Under the pieces are notes generated by a model. It worked only from the letters and a program-made list of their open reading frames with translations. It made no database searches and was not told the DNA's origin. The position numbers were made by a program, and so were the translations under genes. Shown piece by piece: positions 8,473-16,047 of a stretch of DNA of 64,000 nt. The DNA lies in NCBI RefSeq assembly GCF_001273775.1, contig NZ_CP011801.1, forward strand, positions 3,574,001 through 3,638,000, read 5' to 3'. This stretch comes from Nitrospira moscoviensis (GTDB lineage: Bacteria > Nitrospirota > Nitrospiria > Nitrospirales > Nitrospiraceae). Position 1 is the stretch's first letter. The number at the start of each line of letters is the position of its first letter.

Positions 8473-9334
8473 ACGAGCCTCCCTCAATAAAGCCTTGCCT
8501 CTCAAGCGCTTCACACGCTTGAATTACAGTCGAAAAGTCTAATCTCAAAGCTTCAGCAATATCGCTATAGTAGAGTCTGCCTCGCGTTCTAAACAACTCA
8601 AGCACCTCTTCCATGGCCTGCTTCTGACTTATCTGTCTTACCTCTCTGGGAGCTTGCTGCTCGGAGTCCGTTATACGCCTTGCGAATTCTTCAAACGCTG
8701 CTGTCTGTCGACGCATCTCATTAAGAAAGTCGTCAAATCTCCTTGCAAGACTCGTCCATTCCTGGACGTGCTGAGTAAGCTCTGTGAATTGGCTCTGCAT
8801 CTGGGCGAGATTCACTCCCTCAAGACGGACCAAGTCTTCTAGAATCTCCGGACCGATCGCCTTCATGTTTTGATATGGCCCGTGATAAGGACGATCGGGG
8901 GTCTCATCCAAAGAATGAAATTCGATCGACAAGAATGGATCTAGATAAGAAATCACATGAGAAGCGGGCGTGAGGTTAAGGAGTGAGACGGAAAGTTTGC
9001 CCTTATATCCGGGATCTACCTGTGGCCCTGTCGAAGCAATGAGCCCCCTTCTGGCATATCGAGATTGAAGACCGAACCGACCGATCATGTTTATAGGGAT
9101 GGTAAGCGTTTCATGAGTCATCAGGAGTGCGGTGCCGTACGGTGGAATCCTGTATGCACGGCCATTCTCTGAGAGATTGACTGGCTGGTCTGGGTGCGAT
9201 GATGAAGGACTATAGACTAGGTTACCGATCCGCAGATCATAGCTCGCGGGCTGGACCAGGTCCTCACTGAAGTTTTCAATTCCAAGCTTACCGTCCCGAA
9301 CGGCATCTCTTATTTGGTGGTCCACTAAAATCAT
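8420..9334 (-). CDS. dCTP deaminase/dUTPase-fold protein with coiled-coil and winged-helix-like tail
   Basis: A 304-aa protein. Residues about 1-170 match the Dcd family: MILVDHQIRDAV, FSEDLVQPASYDLRIG, FGLQSRYARRGL and VDPGYKGKLSVSLLN. In Dcd enzymes the last motif is DPG(W/F)xGxIxLE(F/L)xN, whose Glu is the deaminase catalyst. Here a Ser stands in its place, so deamination is doubtful while nucleotide binding or dUTPase-like chemistry may persist. Residues about 180-240 are heptad-rich, and 250-290 (MEEVLELFRTRGRLYYSDIAEAL, FSTVIQACEALERQGFI) look like a winged helix. GGAGG precedes ATG 9334. It is the third gene of a minus-strand operon with an SF2 helicase. Confidence 0.75.
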   Translation of the reverse strand: MILVDHQIRDAVRDGKLGIENFSEDLVQPASYDLRIGNLVYSPSSSHPDQPVNLSENGRAYRIPPYGTALLMTHETLTIPINMIGRFGLQSRYARRGLIASTGPQVDPGYKGKLSVSLLNLTPASHVISYLDPFLSIEFHSLDETPDRPYHGPYQNMKAIGPEILEDLVRLEGVNLAQMQSQFTELTQHVQEWTSLARRFDDFLNEMRRQTAAFEEFARRITDSEQQAPREVRQISQKQAMEEVLELFRTRGRLYYSDIAEALRLDFSTVIQACEALERQGFIEGGSYGKKRTKRVSPKRKSKL

Positions 9335-9491
9335 GATGCCTCCATGCGTTTGTGCTGCCACCTGTCTATATCTTTACATTGGTCTGTGAGACAGAGAATG
9401 ATAATATGGTCCTCCACAATAACGTATGATCGTCCCCTGGTTAATGTTGCTGAGGATGCCGTGCCAGATACCGCAATGTTGCCCCATGAAA

Positions 9492-9725
9492 CTACGAATT
9501 CGACAAAGCAGCTTCTAGTTCTTGGAGATGGAAACGAAGTCGCTCAAGAGCTCGCGTCAAAAAGATTCTCCCGCAAGGAAGGCAATAGCGGTGCTCGTTC
9601 CCGTCAGATCTGACCGTGAGTCTCTTATCCCCCTTTTCAATTCGATGTCTCTTGTTGTAGCGGCAATAGTGGCCCCTGCCAGCAGTAGTTATCTCCATGG
9701 TCACAATGAGCGACTTATACCCCAT
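9492..9725 (-). CDS. Small Cys/His-containing protein, possible zinc-binding
   Basis: A 77-aa frame whose ATG (9725) overlaps the 3' end of the helicase gene by 11 bases, indicating coupling. It contains ITTAGRGHYCRYNKRHRIEKGD followed by HRYCLPCGRIFL, a spacing of Cys/His and the xIxKGDxRL phrase reminiscent of treble-clef or PARP-type zinc fingers. The first Cys pair is incomplete, so metal binding is uncertain. No family is recognised with confidence. It sits between the helicase and the Dcd-like gene. Confidence 0.5.
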   Translation of the reverse strand: MGYKSLIVTMEITTAGRGHYCRYNKRHRIEKGDKRLTVRSDGNEHRYCLPCGRIFLTRALERLRFHLQELEAALSNS

Positions 9726-11496
9726 GGCCTAATTGCTCCTCTAAGGTATGTACAATATCAGGCAAAGCATTATGCGCTTGATCAAGCTGATCCAATGTGA
9801 AGTTCTGGCGGTCTGCATTTGCACCGCCAACATGCTCATTTATACGTCTATGTAACTCAGCGATAGTCCATGCCACATTGTTCTTCCGGTGGGCCGGGTC
9901 AAGCGTCCGCCCGCCTGGATTAATTTGCAACCGACGAAGAATGCCGCCCGCCTCGTTTTGCTCACGGTCGTTTAAGGCCGCCCGTCTTGCTACTCGGCGA
10001 TCTTGTCGGGTCATCCGAATGCGTTGAATTTCATGTGCTGCTTGCTCTGGTGTCACTCCCATGGCGGCAATCTGACGAAGAAGCTCAGCTGCCTGGGGAT
10101 CCCCTATCGGCTCCATATCCGCTGCGCGGACCCCCCGTTCCTCTAATACTTCAACCGAATCGATCCCGCCGCCACCTGGCTCTCGCTCAACGACCTCACC
10201 TTTGAACTCAATTTCTTCAACTTCAGGCAGTAGTTGGGCAAAGTAGTCTTGATCTGCTAGGCTGAACTTGCGGAAGTCGTTCCATCTCTGAGCAACATTG
10301 CCGCCGAGGTGAAACACAACAACAGCCTGATTCAATGGATGACCCGGTGAGCTTGGCTTAATAGCTCTCATAACGCGACCGACAAACTGAACAAACGGGC
10401 CAAGATTAGCAAAGATGCTGCCCACCATGGCGACTGCAAGATACTTATGGTCGAATCCTTCAGTGAGCATACGAGCTTGCACGATCACATCCAGATCATG
10501 CCTCTCGAGCTGAGCAAATACTCGCTGATTAGCCTCAGTTCCTTCCCGCGAATGCACATATGCTGCGCGAAGATTTCGCCCTCGAAACGCCTCCGTGATC
10601 TGGATGCAATGATCTTGATTCAACGCTGAGGCGATGATTTTCAGCTTCCCCTCTCCTGTTTCACCCCGTAAGCGCCTCAACTCAGCAATGGATTGGTCAA
10701 CAATGGACCCAAGTGTGTGGTCAGACATGACTATCCCGCGCCGAAATTCAGCATTTTCTTCGCCAAGCTTCCTTACTTCCTCTGGACCGATCACCCGTTC
10801 TTCGCCAGCAGAGCGGTCAACGTAACGCAATTCTGATGGGCGCAGCATCTTCGCCCGAAGGCGTTTGACGTATCCTTCCTCAATTGCCCGCAAAATAGGG
10901 AACGAGTATATGAGTCGCCCCTCCATGAGACGACCATCTGCCCTTGTCGGGGTTGCGCTGAAGTTAACGATTCGAGCATTCGGAAAACGACGCTTGACCT
11001 GCTGCCAGCTCTCAGCAGGATTGTGATGGGCTTCGTCGACCAAGATGAGATCGAAAAACTCCGGACCTACGGCATCGAGCCATTGATTTTCCTCGCCAGA
11101 TATCTGGTGGATATTGGCGACAGCTATATCACAATGGCGAAGATCATCCAGATTGACTCGCCCACTCGCAACAACGGCTGCCTCGGGGAATTCAAATTCA
11201 GGAGAAAGGACTTTGCAACGCTGATAAAAATTGGTAGCACTATTCGCACGCATGTCATCGGCGAGCTGCTCTCTGATCTTTGTGCCGGGCGCAATAATCA
11301 AAGCCCTCCGAACTTTCATTGCATAGGGAGTAATGGATATAAGGCCCGACTTGCCACATCCCACTGGAAGAACTATTCCAATCTCCCGTTCCGCTTCAGG
11401 GTCCTGATAGTGCTCACGGATGCGCTTCCATCCATCTCGTTGAGGTATCCGGAGGCAGTCATTCGTTTCTATATTGAAGCGGGGATCAAAAGGCAT
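9715..11496 (-). CDS. SF2 DEAD/DEAH-box helicase (type III restriction/SSL2-like)
   Basis: About 593 aa from MPFDPRFNIETND. Superfamily 2 motifs are in order: LPVGCGKSG (I), LIIAPGTKIREQL (Ia), LILVDEAHHNPAESW (II, DEAH), VNFSATPTRADG (III), VIVQARMLTEGFDH (V) and FVQFVGRVMRA (VI). The C-terminal 170 residues are unrecognised and charged. No nuclease motif is visible in this protein. It begins a minus-strand operon followed by the small Cys protein and the Dcd-like protein. Comparable helicases are frequent in anti-phage islands; defence here is an inference from context. ATG 11553 upstream is possible, but the Nterm it adds looks non-conserved. Confidence 0.85.
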   Translation of the reverse strand: MPFDPRFNIETNDCLRIPQRDGWKRIREHYQDPEAEREIGIVLPVGCGKSGLISITPYAMKVRRALIIAPGTKIREQLADDMRANSATNFYQRCKVLSPEFEFPEAAVVASGRVNLDDLRHCDIAVANIHQISGEENQWLDAVGPEFFDLILVDEAHHNPAESWQQVKRRFPNARIVNFSATPTRADGRLMEGRLIYSFPILRAIEEGYVKRLRAKMLRPSELRYVDRSAGEERVIGPEEVRKLGEENAEFRRGIVMSDHTLGSIVDQSIAELRRLRGETGEGKLKIIASALNQDHCIQITEAFRGRNLRAAYVHSREGTEANQRVFAQLERHDLDVIVQARMLTEGFDHKYLAVAMVGSIFANLGPFVQFVGRVMRAIKPSSPGHPLNQAVVVFHLGGNVAQRWNDFRKFSLADQDYFAQLLPEVEEIEFKGEVVEREPGGGGIDSVEVLEERGVRAADMEPIGDPQAAELLRQIAAMGVTPEQAAHEIQRIRMTRQDRRVARRAALNDREQNEAGGILRRLQINPGGRTLDPAHRKNNVAWTIAELHRRINEHVGGANADRQNFTLDQLDQAHNALPDIVHTLEEQLGHGV

Positions 11497-11642
11497 TGTG
11501 AACCCTATTTCGCCGGTTTTTAGTTGTCCGGATGGCCTCATTGATTGCGTCACCCAGGATATCGAGAAAGAGGATATCGGGTGTGATCTGAAAGCGGAGC
11601 ATCAAGTAACTCCTCGACAGCGAAAAAGCGAAGTTGTTCTCG

Positions 11643-11930
11643 TCACGAACACTCCGGCAAGCTCAACAGGTTATTGGGCTGCTCTCCACCACTCTCAGTC
11701 TTTAGATACATGTTCCCATATTGGCTAGTGGCGACGATCACCCATACAGACTCGCCATTGACGCTCACATAAAACATCCACTTTCCCGCCTCGATGCCAT
11801 CGATCGCTTCCTGCTGCGACAGCTTCCATCTTGTTCCATCTGCATTGACGCCGCCGACGAATTAGATTCGTTCATGGGCGTTGTAGCGGTCGGTCTTGTT
11901 GATACAATGGATCTGATGAGGGTCGGCCAT
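11643..11930 (-). pseudogene. DUF3892-like gene interrupted by one in-frame TAA
   Basis: Reading from ATG 11930 gives MADPHQIHCINKTDRYNAHERI, then TAA at 11862-11864. The same frame then continues FVGGVNADGTRWKLSQQEAI, GIEAGKWMFYVSVNG, MYLKTESG and NNLLSLPEC to a stop at 11643. This is the full DUF3892 layout (I..IGGVN..G..W.L...EAI..IE.G...FYV..NG....V, then PNNLLSLP). A single codon separates a complete 95-codon gene from disruption. Because the stop is TAA, selenocysteine or pyrrolysine readthrough is not expected. Confidence 0.7.
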
Positions 11931-11963
11931 AGGTGCCCCTTTCGTTCAAGGAGAGCGCTAGCC

Positions 11964-12386
11964 TTACTTCGAAGCCGGCGAAGCAGACACTGATGGTAGA
12001 GCCTCTGGTCCCAAAACAAATTCATTAAATCGTGCTCGCAGCGTTGTAGCGTCAGGGATGCAGCCGATAAAATTCGCACAACCCGACGTCATCATAATCT
12101 CGTATCGGCCGTCCCCTAGCGGCACCTTGTTCACCAGGAAGCCGCTGGCCGCCGAGGCTCCAATCGGCGTATAGGTCTGGATAATGTTGTCGGTCTGCGT
12201 TTGGATTTTCCATTGCGAATTTCTCGAAATCCACGCGATCGCACGTCCCCACTTCATCTCGCAGTCGTCTCCTTTACTGCAGACAACCGGCGTAGCAGCT
12301 ATGGTTTTAAGATGAAGTTCTTGTTCCGGAGTCAAAGTGGTGCAGGCAGCAAGGATGGAAACTAGCAGGGGGCCAAGCCATTTCAC
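11964..12386 (-). CDS. Small predicted lipoprotein
   Basis: A 140-aa protein beginning MKWLGPLLVSILAACTTLTPEQ, with a short charged n-region, hydrophobic core and lipobox LAAC at residue 15. The mature part has Cys pairs (VVCSKGDDCEM and SGCANFIGC) that may form disulphides, plus FLVNKVPLGDGRYEIMMTSGC. No family is recognised. It is located upstream of the DUF3892 remnant on the same strand and may be lysogenic-conversion cargo. Confidence 0.65.
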   Translation of the reverse strand: MKWLGPLLVSILAACTTLTPEQELHLKTIAATPVVCSKGDDCEMKWGRAIAWISRNSQWKIQTQTDNIIQTYTPIGASAASGFLVNKVPLGDGRYEIMMTSGCANFIGCIPDATTLRARFNEFVLGPEALPSVSASPASK

Positions 12387-12509
12387 TCTGCACCTCCATT
12401 CATCCGAAATGAAGCAGCGAGCCTATAAAGCGTGCGCACCATAACGCCTTGTCCTTGAAGTAATCACCTGGCGCAATAGACAGGGCTATTAGACCCGTCT
12501 AGGACGGCC

Positions 12510-12680
12510 CTACTTGGCTTTCTCCTTGTACTTCTTCAGCAGGTCTCTGGTGGCCTCCTCTAGCATCTCATTGACGTATCGATCCTCATCCAGCGCCAGA
12601 TGCTGCAGCTCCAGCATCAGCTCCCGGTTGAAGCTGATCGCATAGGTTTTTCGAGGCTTTTCCTTTTTGGGCTTGGTCAT
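12510..12680 (-). CDS. Small ribbon-helix-helix-like protein (divergent regulator)
   Basis: A 56-aa protein, MTKPKKEKPRKTYAISFNRE then LMLELQHLALDEDRYVNEML and a basic tail. The pattern of a basic N terminus, a beta strand (KTYAISFN) and two amphipathic helices around DEDRYVNEMLEEA matches RHH proteins such as ParD or plasmid copy-control regulators. It is divergently arranged with the RHH-like gene at 12782 across a 100-base AT-rich intergenic region, as regulators often are. Confidence 0.6.
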   Translation of the reverse strand: MTKPKKEKPRKTYAISFNRELMLELQHLALDEDRYVNEMLEEATRDLLKKYKEKAK

Positions 12681-12726
12681 GGGCCGGCACTCTACTGGCC
12701 ATATTCCGTATAGTCAACAATATGCA

Positions 12727-12756
12727 TTGACATATTGATATATATAAAGATATACA
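12727..12756 (+). promoter_or_regulatory. Promoter in the divergent RHH intergenic region
   Basis: TTGACA at 12727-12732 and TATACA at 12751-12756 are 18 bases apart inside an AT-rich run (ATTGATATATATAAAG) that stands out from its GC-rich surroundings. AAAGGGGGTGA at 12765-12775 then supplies a near-perfect ribosome-binding site for ATG 12782. Alternating AT tracts could also serve as RHH operator half-sites. Confidence 0.55.
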
Positions 12757-12781
12757 TCGGTTCAGAAAGGGGGTGACTCGG

Positions 12782-12922
12782 ATGGAAATGACCAGCCTCA
12801 TTGTCAAAGTCCCCAAGCATCTCAAGGCAAAGCTCGACGCGGAGCGAAAGCGTGGGGTCACGGCCGCCGGGCTGATCCGGCATCTACTCGAAGAGCATTT
12901 CAAAAAGCAGAGGGCCGCCTAG
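12782..12922 (+). CDS. Small ribbon-helix-helix-like DNA-binding protein
   Basis: A 46-aa protein MEMTSLIVKVPKHLKAKLD, ERKRGVTAAGLIRHLLEEHF. The short strand (SLIVKVP) followed by helix-turn-helix with T-x-A-x-LIR is the Arc/MetJ-type RHH fold. It starts the plus-strand operon of the element, 15 bases before the next gene, and has a strong SD and promoter. Its role as operon repressor or copy regulator is inferred. Confidence 0.6.
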   Translation: MEMTSLIVKVPKHLKAKLDAERKRGVTAAGLIRHLLEEHFKKQRAA

Positions 12923-12937
12923 GCCGAAGGAGGGCGC

Positions 12938-13210
12938 ATGTTCGCTTACGGCAACGATCGCATGGAGTTGACACCGGAGGAGGTCATTGTGCGCTGGTGG
13001 GAACACGAATGCCCGCCGGCCTTGAGGGCCGCCATCCTCCGGCGTGCCGATGAGGATGACTCCACCTGGTGGGACATTGTGCACGATTCCCTGTTGGCGT
13101 TCACCGAGCGACTGAATACGGATCCCGCCTTGCAGAGTGAATTCAAAGCCTTCGTCCGCCGGATCGAGTCACCTCTAGGCCTTGATCCCCGTGTACAGAG
13201 CAGCAGGTGA
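12938..13210 (+). CDS. Unrecognised small acidic protein
   Basis: A 90-aa protein starting at ATG 12938 behind GAAGGAGGG. Sequence features are MELTPEEVIVRWWEHECPPAL and DDSTWWDIVHDSLLAF, Trp-rich and acidic. No family recognised. It is the second gene of the operon leading to the tandem recombinase and ends 3 bases before the next start. Confidence 0.55.
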   Translation: MFAYGNDRMELTPEEVIVRWWEHECPPALRAAILRRADEDDSTWWDIVHDSLLAFTERLNTDPALQSEFKAFVRRIESPLGLDPRVQSSR

Positions 13211-13213
13211 CCC

Positions 13214-13456
13214 ATGGCGGATGCATTTCTCGATCATCGCTACGACGATGAATTTCTTGCAGAGAACCTGGAGCCGGATCTCTTGGCTTATCTAAAGACC
13301 CGGGCCGATCGGTCTGGCCGTACGCTCTTAGGTCAGATCGAATATGAATACCTCGTGAACCGAGGCCTTGTTGTCCCGGATCCGCATGACCATGAGGGAC
13401 CGGCCCGAGCTCGGACGTTTCGTCGGATGAAGGAAGGGAGGCTGCTGCATGGCTGA
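13214..13456 (+). CDS. Unrecognised small protein, possible RHH/CopG-like antitoxin
   Basis: An 80-aa acidic protein. The stretch LEPDLLAYLKTRADRSGRTLLGQIEYEYLVNRG resembles a ribbon-helix-helix or BrnA/CopG-like segment (Leu-rich strand, R-S-G-R-T then a helix), but the match is weak. Its stop overlaps the next gene by 8 bases. It lies between two unrecognised genes in the recombinase operon. Confidence 0.5.
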   Translation: MADAFLDHRYDDEFLAENLEPDLLAYLKTRADRSGRTLLGQIEYEYLVNRGLVVPDPHDHEGPARARTFRRMKEGRLLHG

Positions 13457-13724
13457 AACGCTGCCAAACGAGAGCCACAACGGCGAAGAATTGACCTTCG
13501 AGGTTCTCATGGAGAAGCTGTATCGATGCTTACCGGACAATGACCAAAAAGGCTTGCGCCTGTTGGCTGACCTGCAAAGGACTACGGTGGCTGAGCAGCT
13601 CTGGCGTGGAATCAGCGATTTGCGGAATGAGGCACGGGCCGCTCAAAGTCTCCGGCTCGTCTTCCGGCTGTTTCCACTTGGTCTGGATCCGCGGTTGGAT
13701 GAGGAGGGCTTCGCCGATGAGTGA
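13449..13724 (+). CDS. Unrecognised small protein upstream of the tandem recombinase
   Basis: A 91-aa protein starting MAETLPNESHNGEE at 13449. Mostly helical-looking (LMEKLYRCLPDNDQKGLRLLADLQ, EQLWRGISDLRNEARAAQSL). It overlaps both neighbours by 8 bases (ATGGCTGA and ATGAGTGA), so translation is coupled through to the recombinase. No family recognised. Confidence 0.5.
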   Translation: MAETLPNESHNGEELTFEVLMEKLYRCLPDNDQKGLRLLADLQRTTVAEQLWRGISDLRNEARAAQSLRLVFRLFPLGLDPRLDEEGFADE

Positions 13725-15516
13725 AGTAATCACGGTCCGACAAATCGTCGAGAGGTATCTGGCCTCTGGCAGTACGACTCATCGAGAGGCGCAGCGGCAT
13801 GGGCGCTGGTGGATCGATCAACTGGGCGATCTTCCCGCGCAGAAACTGACTGCCGAGCTGATTCGTCGCAACCTGCAAACACTCGCAAAACGCGGCCGGA
13901 GCGGATCGACGGGGAATTTTTATCTTCGGTTCATTCGCCGTGTCTGCAAATGGGGCCTCGCGCAACACCTTCTGCCGGCGGATCCAAGTGAAGCCCTCTC
14001 GTTTCAAAAAGAAGTCGCCCCCGACCTCCGCGTGCTGACAGAGTCCGAAGAGGATGCACTGTGCGCAGCGCTCGGGCCTCCCTATGGACTATGGGTCCGA
14101 TTCGCGATCGCCACCGGACTTAAACAGGCCGAGCAGTTTTCCTTGCGTTGGCGAGACGTGGATGTGAAGGCGGGGACGGTCCTGATCCCGGATCCCTCTG
14201 CCGGCGCCGTGGCATCGCTCAGTCTTTCGCCGGCTGCCATCGATCTGTTGCACGAGCTCCGAACGGCTCATCCTGCCTCGCTGTGGGTCTTTCCGGATCT
14301 CCGGAATCCCACTCGGCCGGCCAACGTGCATGCCTTCTATACAGGGCGCTGGCATACGGCCGTGCAGGTTGCCGGAATCCCGTGGTGTGCCTGGAAGGAT
14401 CTGCGAACGACGTGTGGCGTACGGCTGGCGAAACAAGGTCTGTCCGTCGATGAAATCACGTTGCTGATGCGCCAACGCGAACGGCGCCAGGCTTATTACT
14501 ATCGCGCCTGGCAACCGGGCCAGAAATATCTTAATAAGCCGCCACGCCGACGGGCCGAACTGGTTTTCGCTTCGCTCAGTCCGGAAGAGTTGCTCCAGCT
14601 GATCGGCCGCGACATCGTACGCGCGCCGCTCAGCTTCCGGGAAGTGTGCCACCTGTACGCCGCTCACCACCTGAAGGGCCGGCCCAGCCAACAGCAGTTC
14701 CAGCGAATGTATCGGCAGTTTTGGCGGCCGTGGTGCGATCGCTTGCCGGCAGAGATTACGAGGAAAGAAATACGGCTCTGGTATTTGGGTCTCGAATCCC
14801 GGCCGGCGGCGGCCAACAAAGCCGCGACCTTCCTTCGCGGATTGTATAACTGGGCTATCCGGATGGAGCTGCTCACCTGTCCAAACCCCGTCACGGGATT
14901 GATCCGTTTTCGTCAATATGCCCGCGAGCGCTTTCTTACGGCCGAGGAGGTCCGACGATTTATGGTTGGCCTGCCCTATCTGCCGATCAAGCCTCGAGCA
15001 TTCCTGTCGGTCCTCCTGATGACGGGATCCCGCCGCGGCGAGGCCCTTGGGATGCGATGGAGCGAGATCGATCTCGAGCACCGCCTGTGGCGAAAGTCCC
15101 GCACGAAGAATGGAACAAGCCAGCTGGTCCAGATCCCGGTCCAGGTGGCTGATGCATTATCGTTGCTGCCTCGGGAGTCGGAATGGGTGTTTCCCGGCGC
15201 CAATGGGCGCCACTGGTCCACCACGAGCGCAGACAAGACCTGGGCCGCGATCCGGGCCCGCTGGAATATGAACGATGTCACGTTGCACGATTTACGGCGG
15301 AGCTGTGCCAGCTATATGGCCATCTCCGGAGAGAATCTGCCGACGATTCAAAACGTGTTGAACCATCGAAGTCTGCATCAAACCTCGGTCTATGCACGGC
15401 TCAATATCGGTGCCGTGGGCCGGGCACTGCAGGATCAGGCGGATCGATTTAGCCAGCTGGCATCGGTGCCGTCGCTGGCCGAGGCCTCAACAGCAATGTC
15501 TATCGAAGGAGGGTGA
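13717..15516 (+). CDS. Tandem (two-domain) tyrosine recombinase, first catalytic domain degenerate
   Basis: A 599-aa protein that contains two complete phage-integrase units head to tail. Unit 1 (about 1-280) has a core-binding region and a catalytic fold, but Arg I is Lys (TGLK136), the HxxR His is Lys (KDLR 227-230) and the LGH box is MRQRER; only a Tyr run (260-262) remains. Unit 2 (about 305-580) is intact: TGSR439RGEAL, HDLR 524-527, LNH550RS and Y559 in TSVYARL. Start ATG 13717 is chosen over 13540 because the upstream part is the previous gene in another frame and the overlap is ATGAGTGA. It may integrate, resolve dimers or invert DNA; the substrate is unknown. Confidence 0.85.
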   Translation: MSEVITVRQIVERYLASGSTTHREAQRHGRWWIDQLGDLPAQKLTAELIRRNLQTLAKRGRSGSTGNFYLRFIRRVCKWGLAQHLLPADPSEALSFQKEVAPDLRVLTESEEDALCAALGPPYGLWVRFAIATGLKQAEQFSLRWRDVDVKAGTVLIPDPSAGAVASLSLSPAAIDLLHELRTAHPASLWVFPDLRNPTRPANVHAFYTGRWHTAVQVAGIPWCAWKDLRTTCGVRLAKQGLSVDEITLLMRQRERRQAYYYRAWQPGQKYLNKPPRRRAELVFASLSPEELLQLIGRDIVRAPLSFREVCHLYAAHHLKGRPSQQQFQRMYRQFWRPWCDRLPAEITRKEIRLWYLGLESRPAAANKAATFLRGLYNWAIRMELLTCPNPVTGLIRFRQYARERFLTAEEVRRFMVGLPYLPIKPRAFLSVLLMTGSRRGEALGMRWSEIDLEHRLWRKSRTKNGTSQLVQIPVQVADALSLLPRESEWVFPGANGRHWSTTSADKTWAAIRARWNMNDVTLHDLRRSCASYMAISGENLPTIQNVLNHRSLHQTSVYARLNIGAVGRALQDQADRFSQLASVPSLAEASTAMSIEGG

Positions 15517-15523
15517 CACATGC

Positions 15524-15733
15524 GTGTTAGTGATCGATGACGATGGTACCGGATTCCCGGAACACCTCGACAGCGGCATTGAGTCGAAGGTAGAAGCGTT
15601 GCAGAGCTTGGATTGGTGGCGGAAGAAGTATTCGGGCGAGTATCTGCGCAAGTATGTCGAGACTCGGTGTTACGAGACTGCTCTCCGAGCAGTGAGCCGT
15701 CGTAAACCACTGGCGCATGGAGGCCATCCATGA
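15524..15733 (+). CDS. Unrecognised small protein (GTG start)
   Basis: A 69-aa frame from GTG 15524, 7 bases after the recombinase stop. GAAGGAGGG overlapping the recombinase 3' end serves as ribosome-binding site. It reads VLVIDDDGTGFPEHLDSG and LQSLDWWRKKYSGEYLRKYVETRCYETAL. The helical, aromatic C-terminal part looks coded, and its stop overlaps the next ATG (ATGA). No family recognised. Confidence 0.45.
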   Translation: MLVIDDDGTGFPEHLDSGIESKVEALQSLDWWRKKYSGEYLRKYVETRCYETALRAVSRRKPLAHGGHP

Positions 15734-15888
15734 ATCGGTCAAGCCAAGTCCTGTACGAGATCTGCGACGCGGCGCCAAATGGCGATTGGGAGCCACTTGG
15801 CTTTATGTATGATTCGAAAACGGAAGCGGAGGCGGCGTTGCGGTTAAAGCGAACAGTGGTTCCGAGTGCATTCCTTGTTCCGTGGTGA
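15730..15888 (+). CDS. Unrecognised 52-aa protein
   Basis: From ATG 15730 (ATGA overlap with the previous gene) the frame reads MNRSSQVLYEICDAAPNGDW, EPLGFMYDSKTEAEAALRLKR and ends PSAFLVPW. The pattern is compact and plausible for a small phage protein. No homologue recognised; coding status rests on coupling and composition. Confidence 0.45.
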   Translation: MNRSSQVLYEICDAAPNGDWEPLGFMYDSKTEAEAALRLKRTVVPSAFLVPW

Positions 15889-15909
15889 TGACGAGGTGCT
15901 CGCCGGCAG

Positions 15910-16047
15910 GTGAGCGTGGAGGCCTGCGAGCCGTTTGAGCGGACCATTGAACGGCCGTTGCGCTTTCCGGCGTATCTCTTTAGTCTCTCCGATGCTCTGA
16001 CGCGGGATAAAATGGCAGGTGCAGACGTCTGCAGCCAGCAGCGGTGA
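15910..16047 (+). CDS. Possible 45-aa protein containing the first palindrome copy
   Basis: A GTG frame at 15910 runs to TGA 16045-16047, reading VSVEACEPFERTIERPLRFP and YLFSLSDALTRDKMAGADVC. Its stop overlaps the GTG start of the next gene by GTGA, which supports translation. The ribosome-binding site is weak. The 14-bp palindrome lies near its 3' end. Confidence 0.3.
   Translation: MSVEACEPFERTIERPLRFPAYLFSLSDALTRDKMAGADVCSQQR
16020..16033. promoter_or_regulatory. 14-bp palindrome TGCAGACGTCTGCA, copy 1
   Basis: Perfectly self-complementary TGCAGACGTCTGCA lies 11 bases before the GTG start at 16044. Identical copies occur at 21582-21595 and 23029-23042. Candidate operator or recognition site; see findings. 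Confidence 0.6.

Noticed and set aside
11643..11930. Programmed readthrough or recoding in the DUF3892 gene
   Set aside because: The stop is TAA, which is not used for Sec or Pyl, and no downstream recoding element is visible; a nonsense mutation is simpler.
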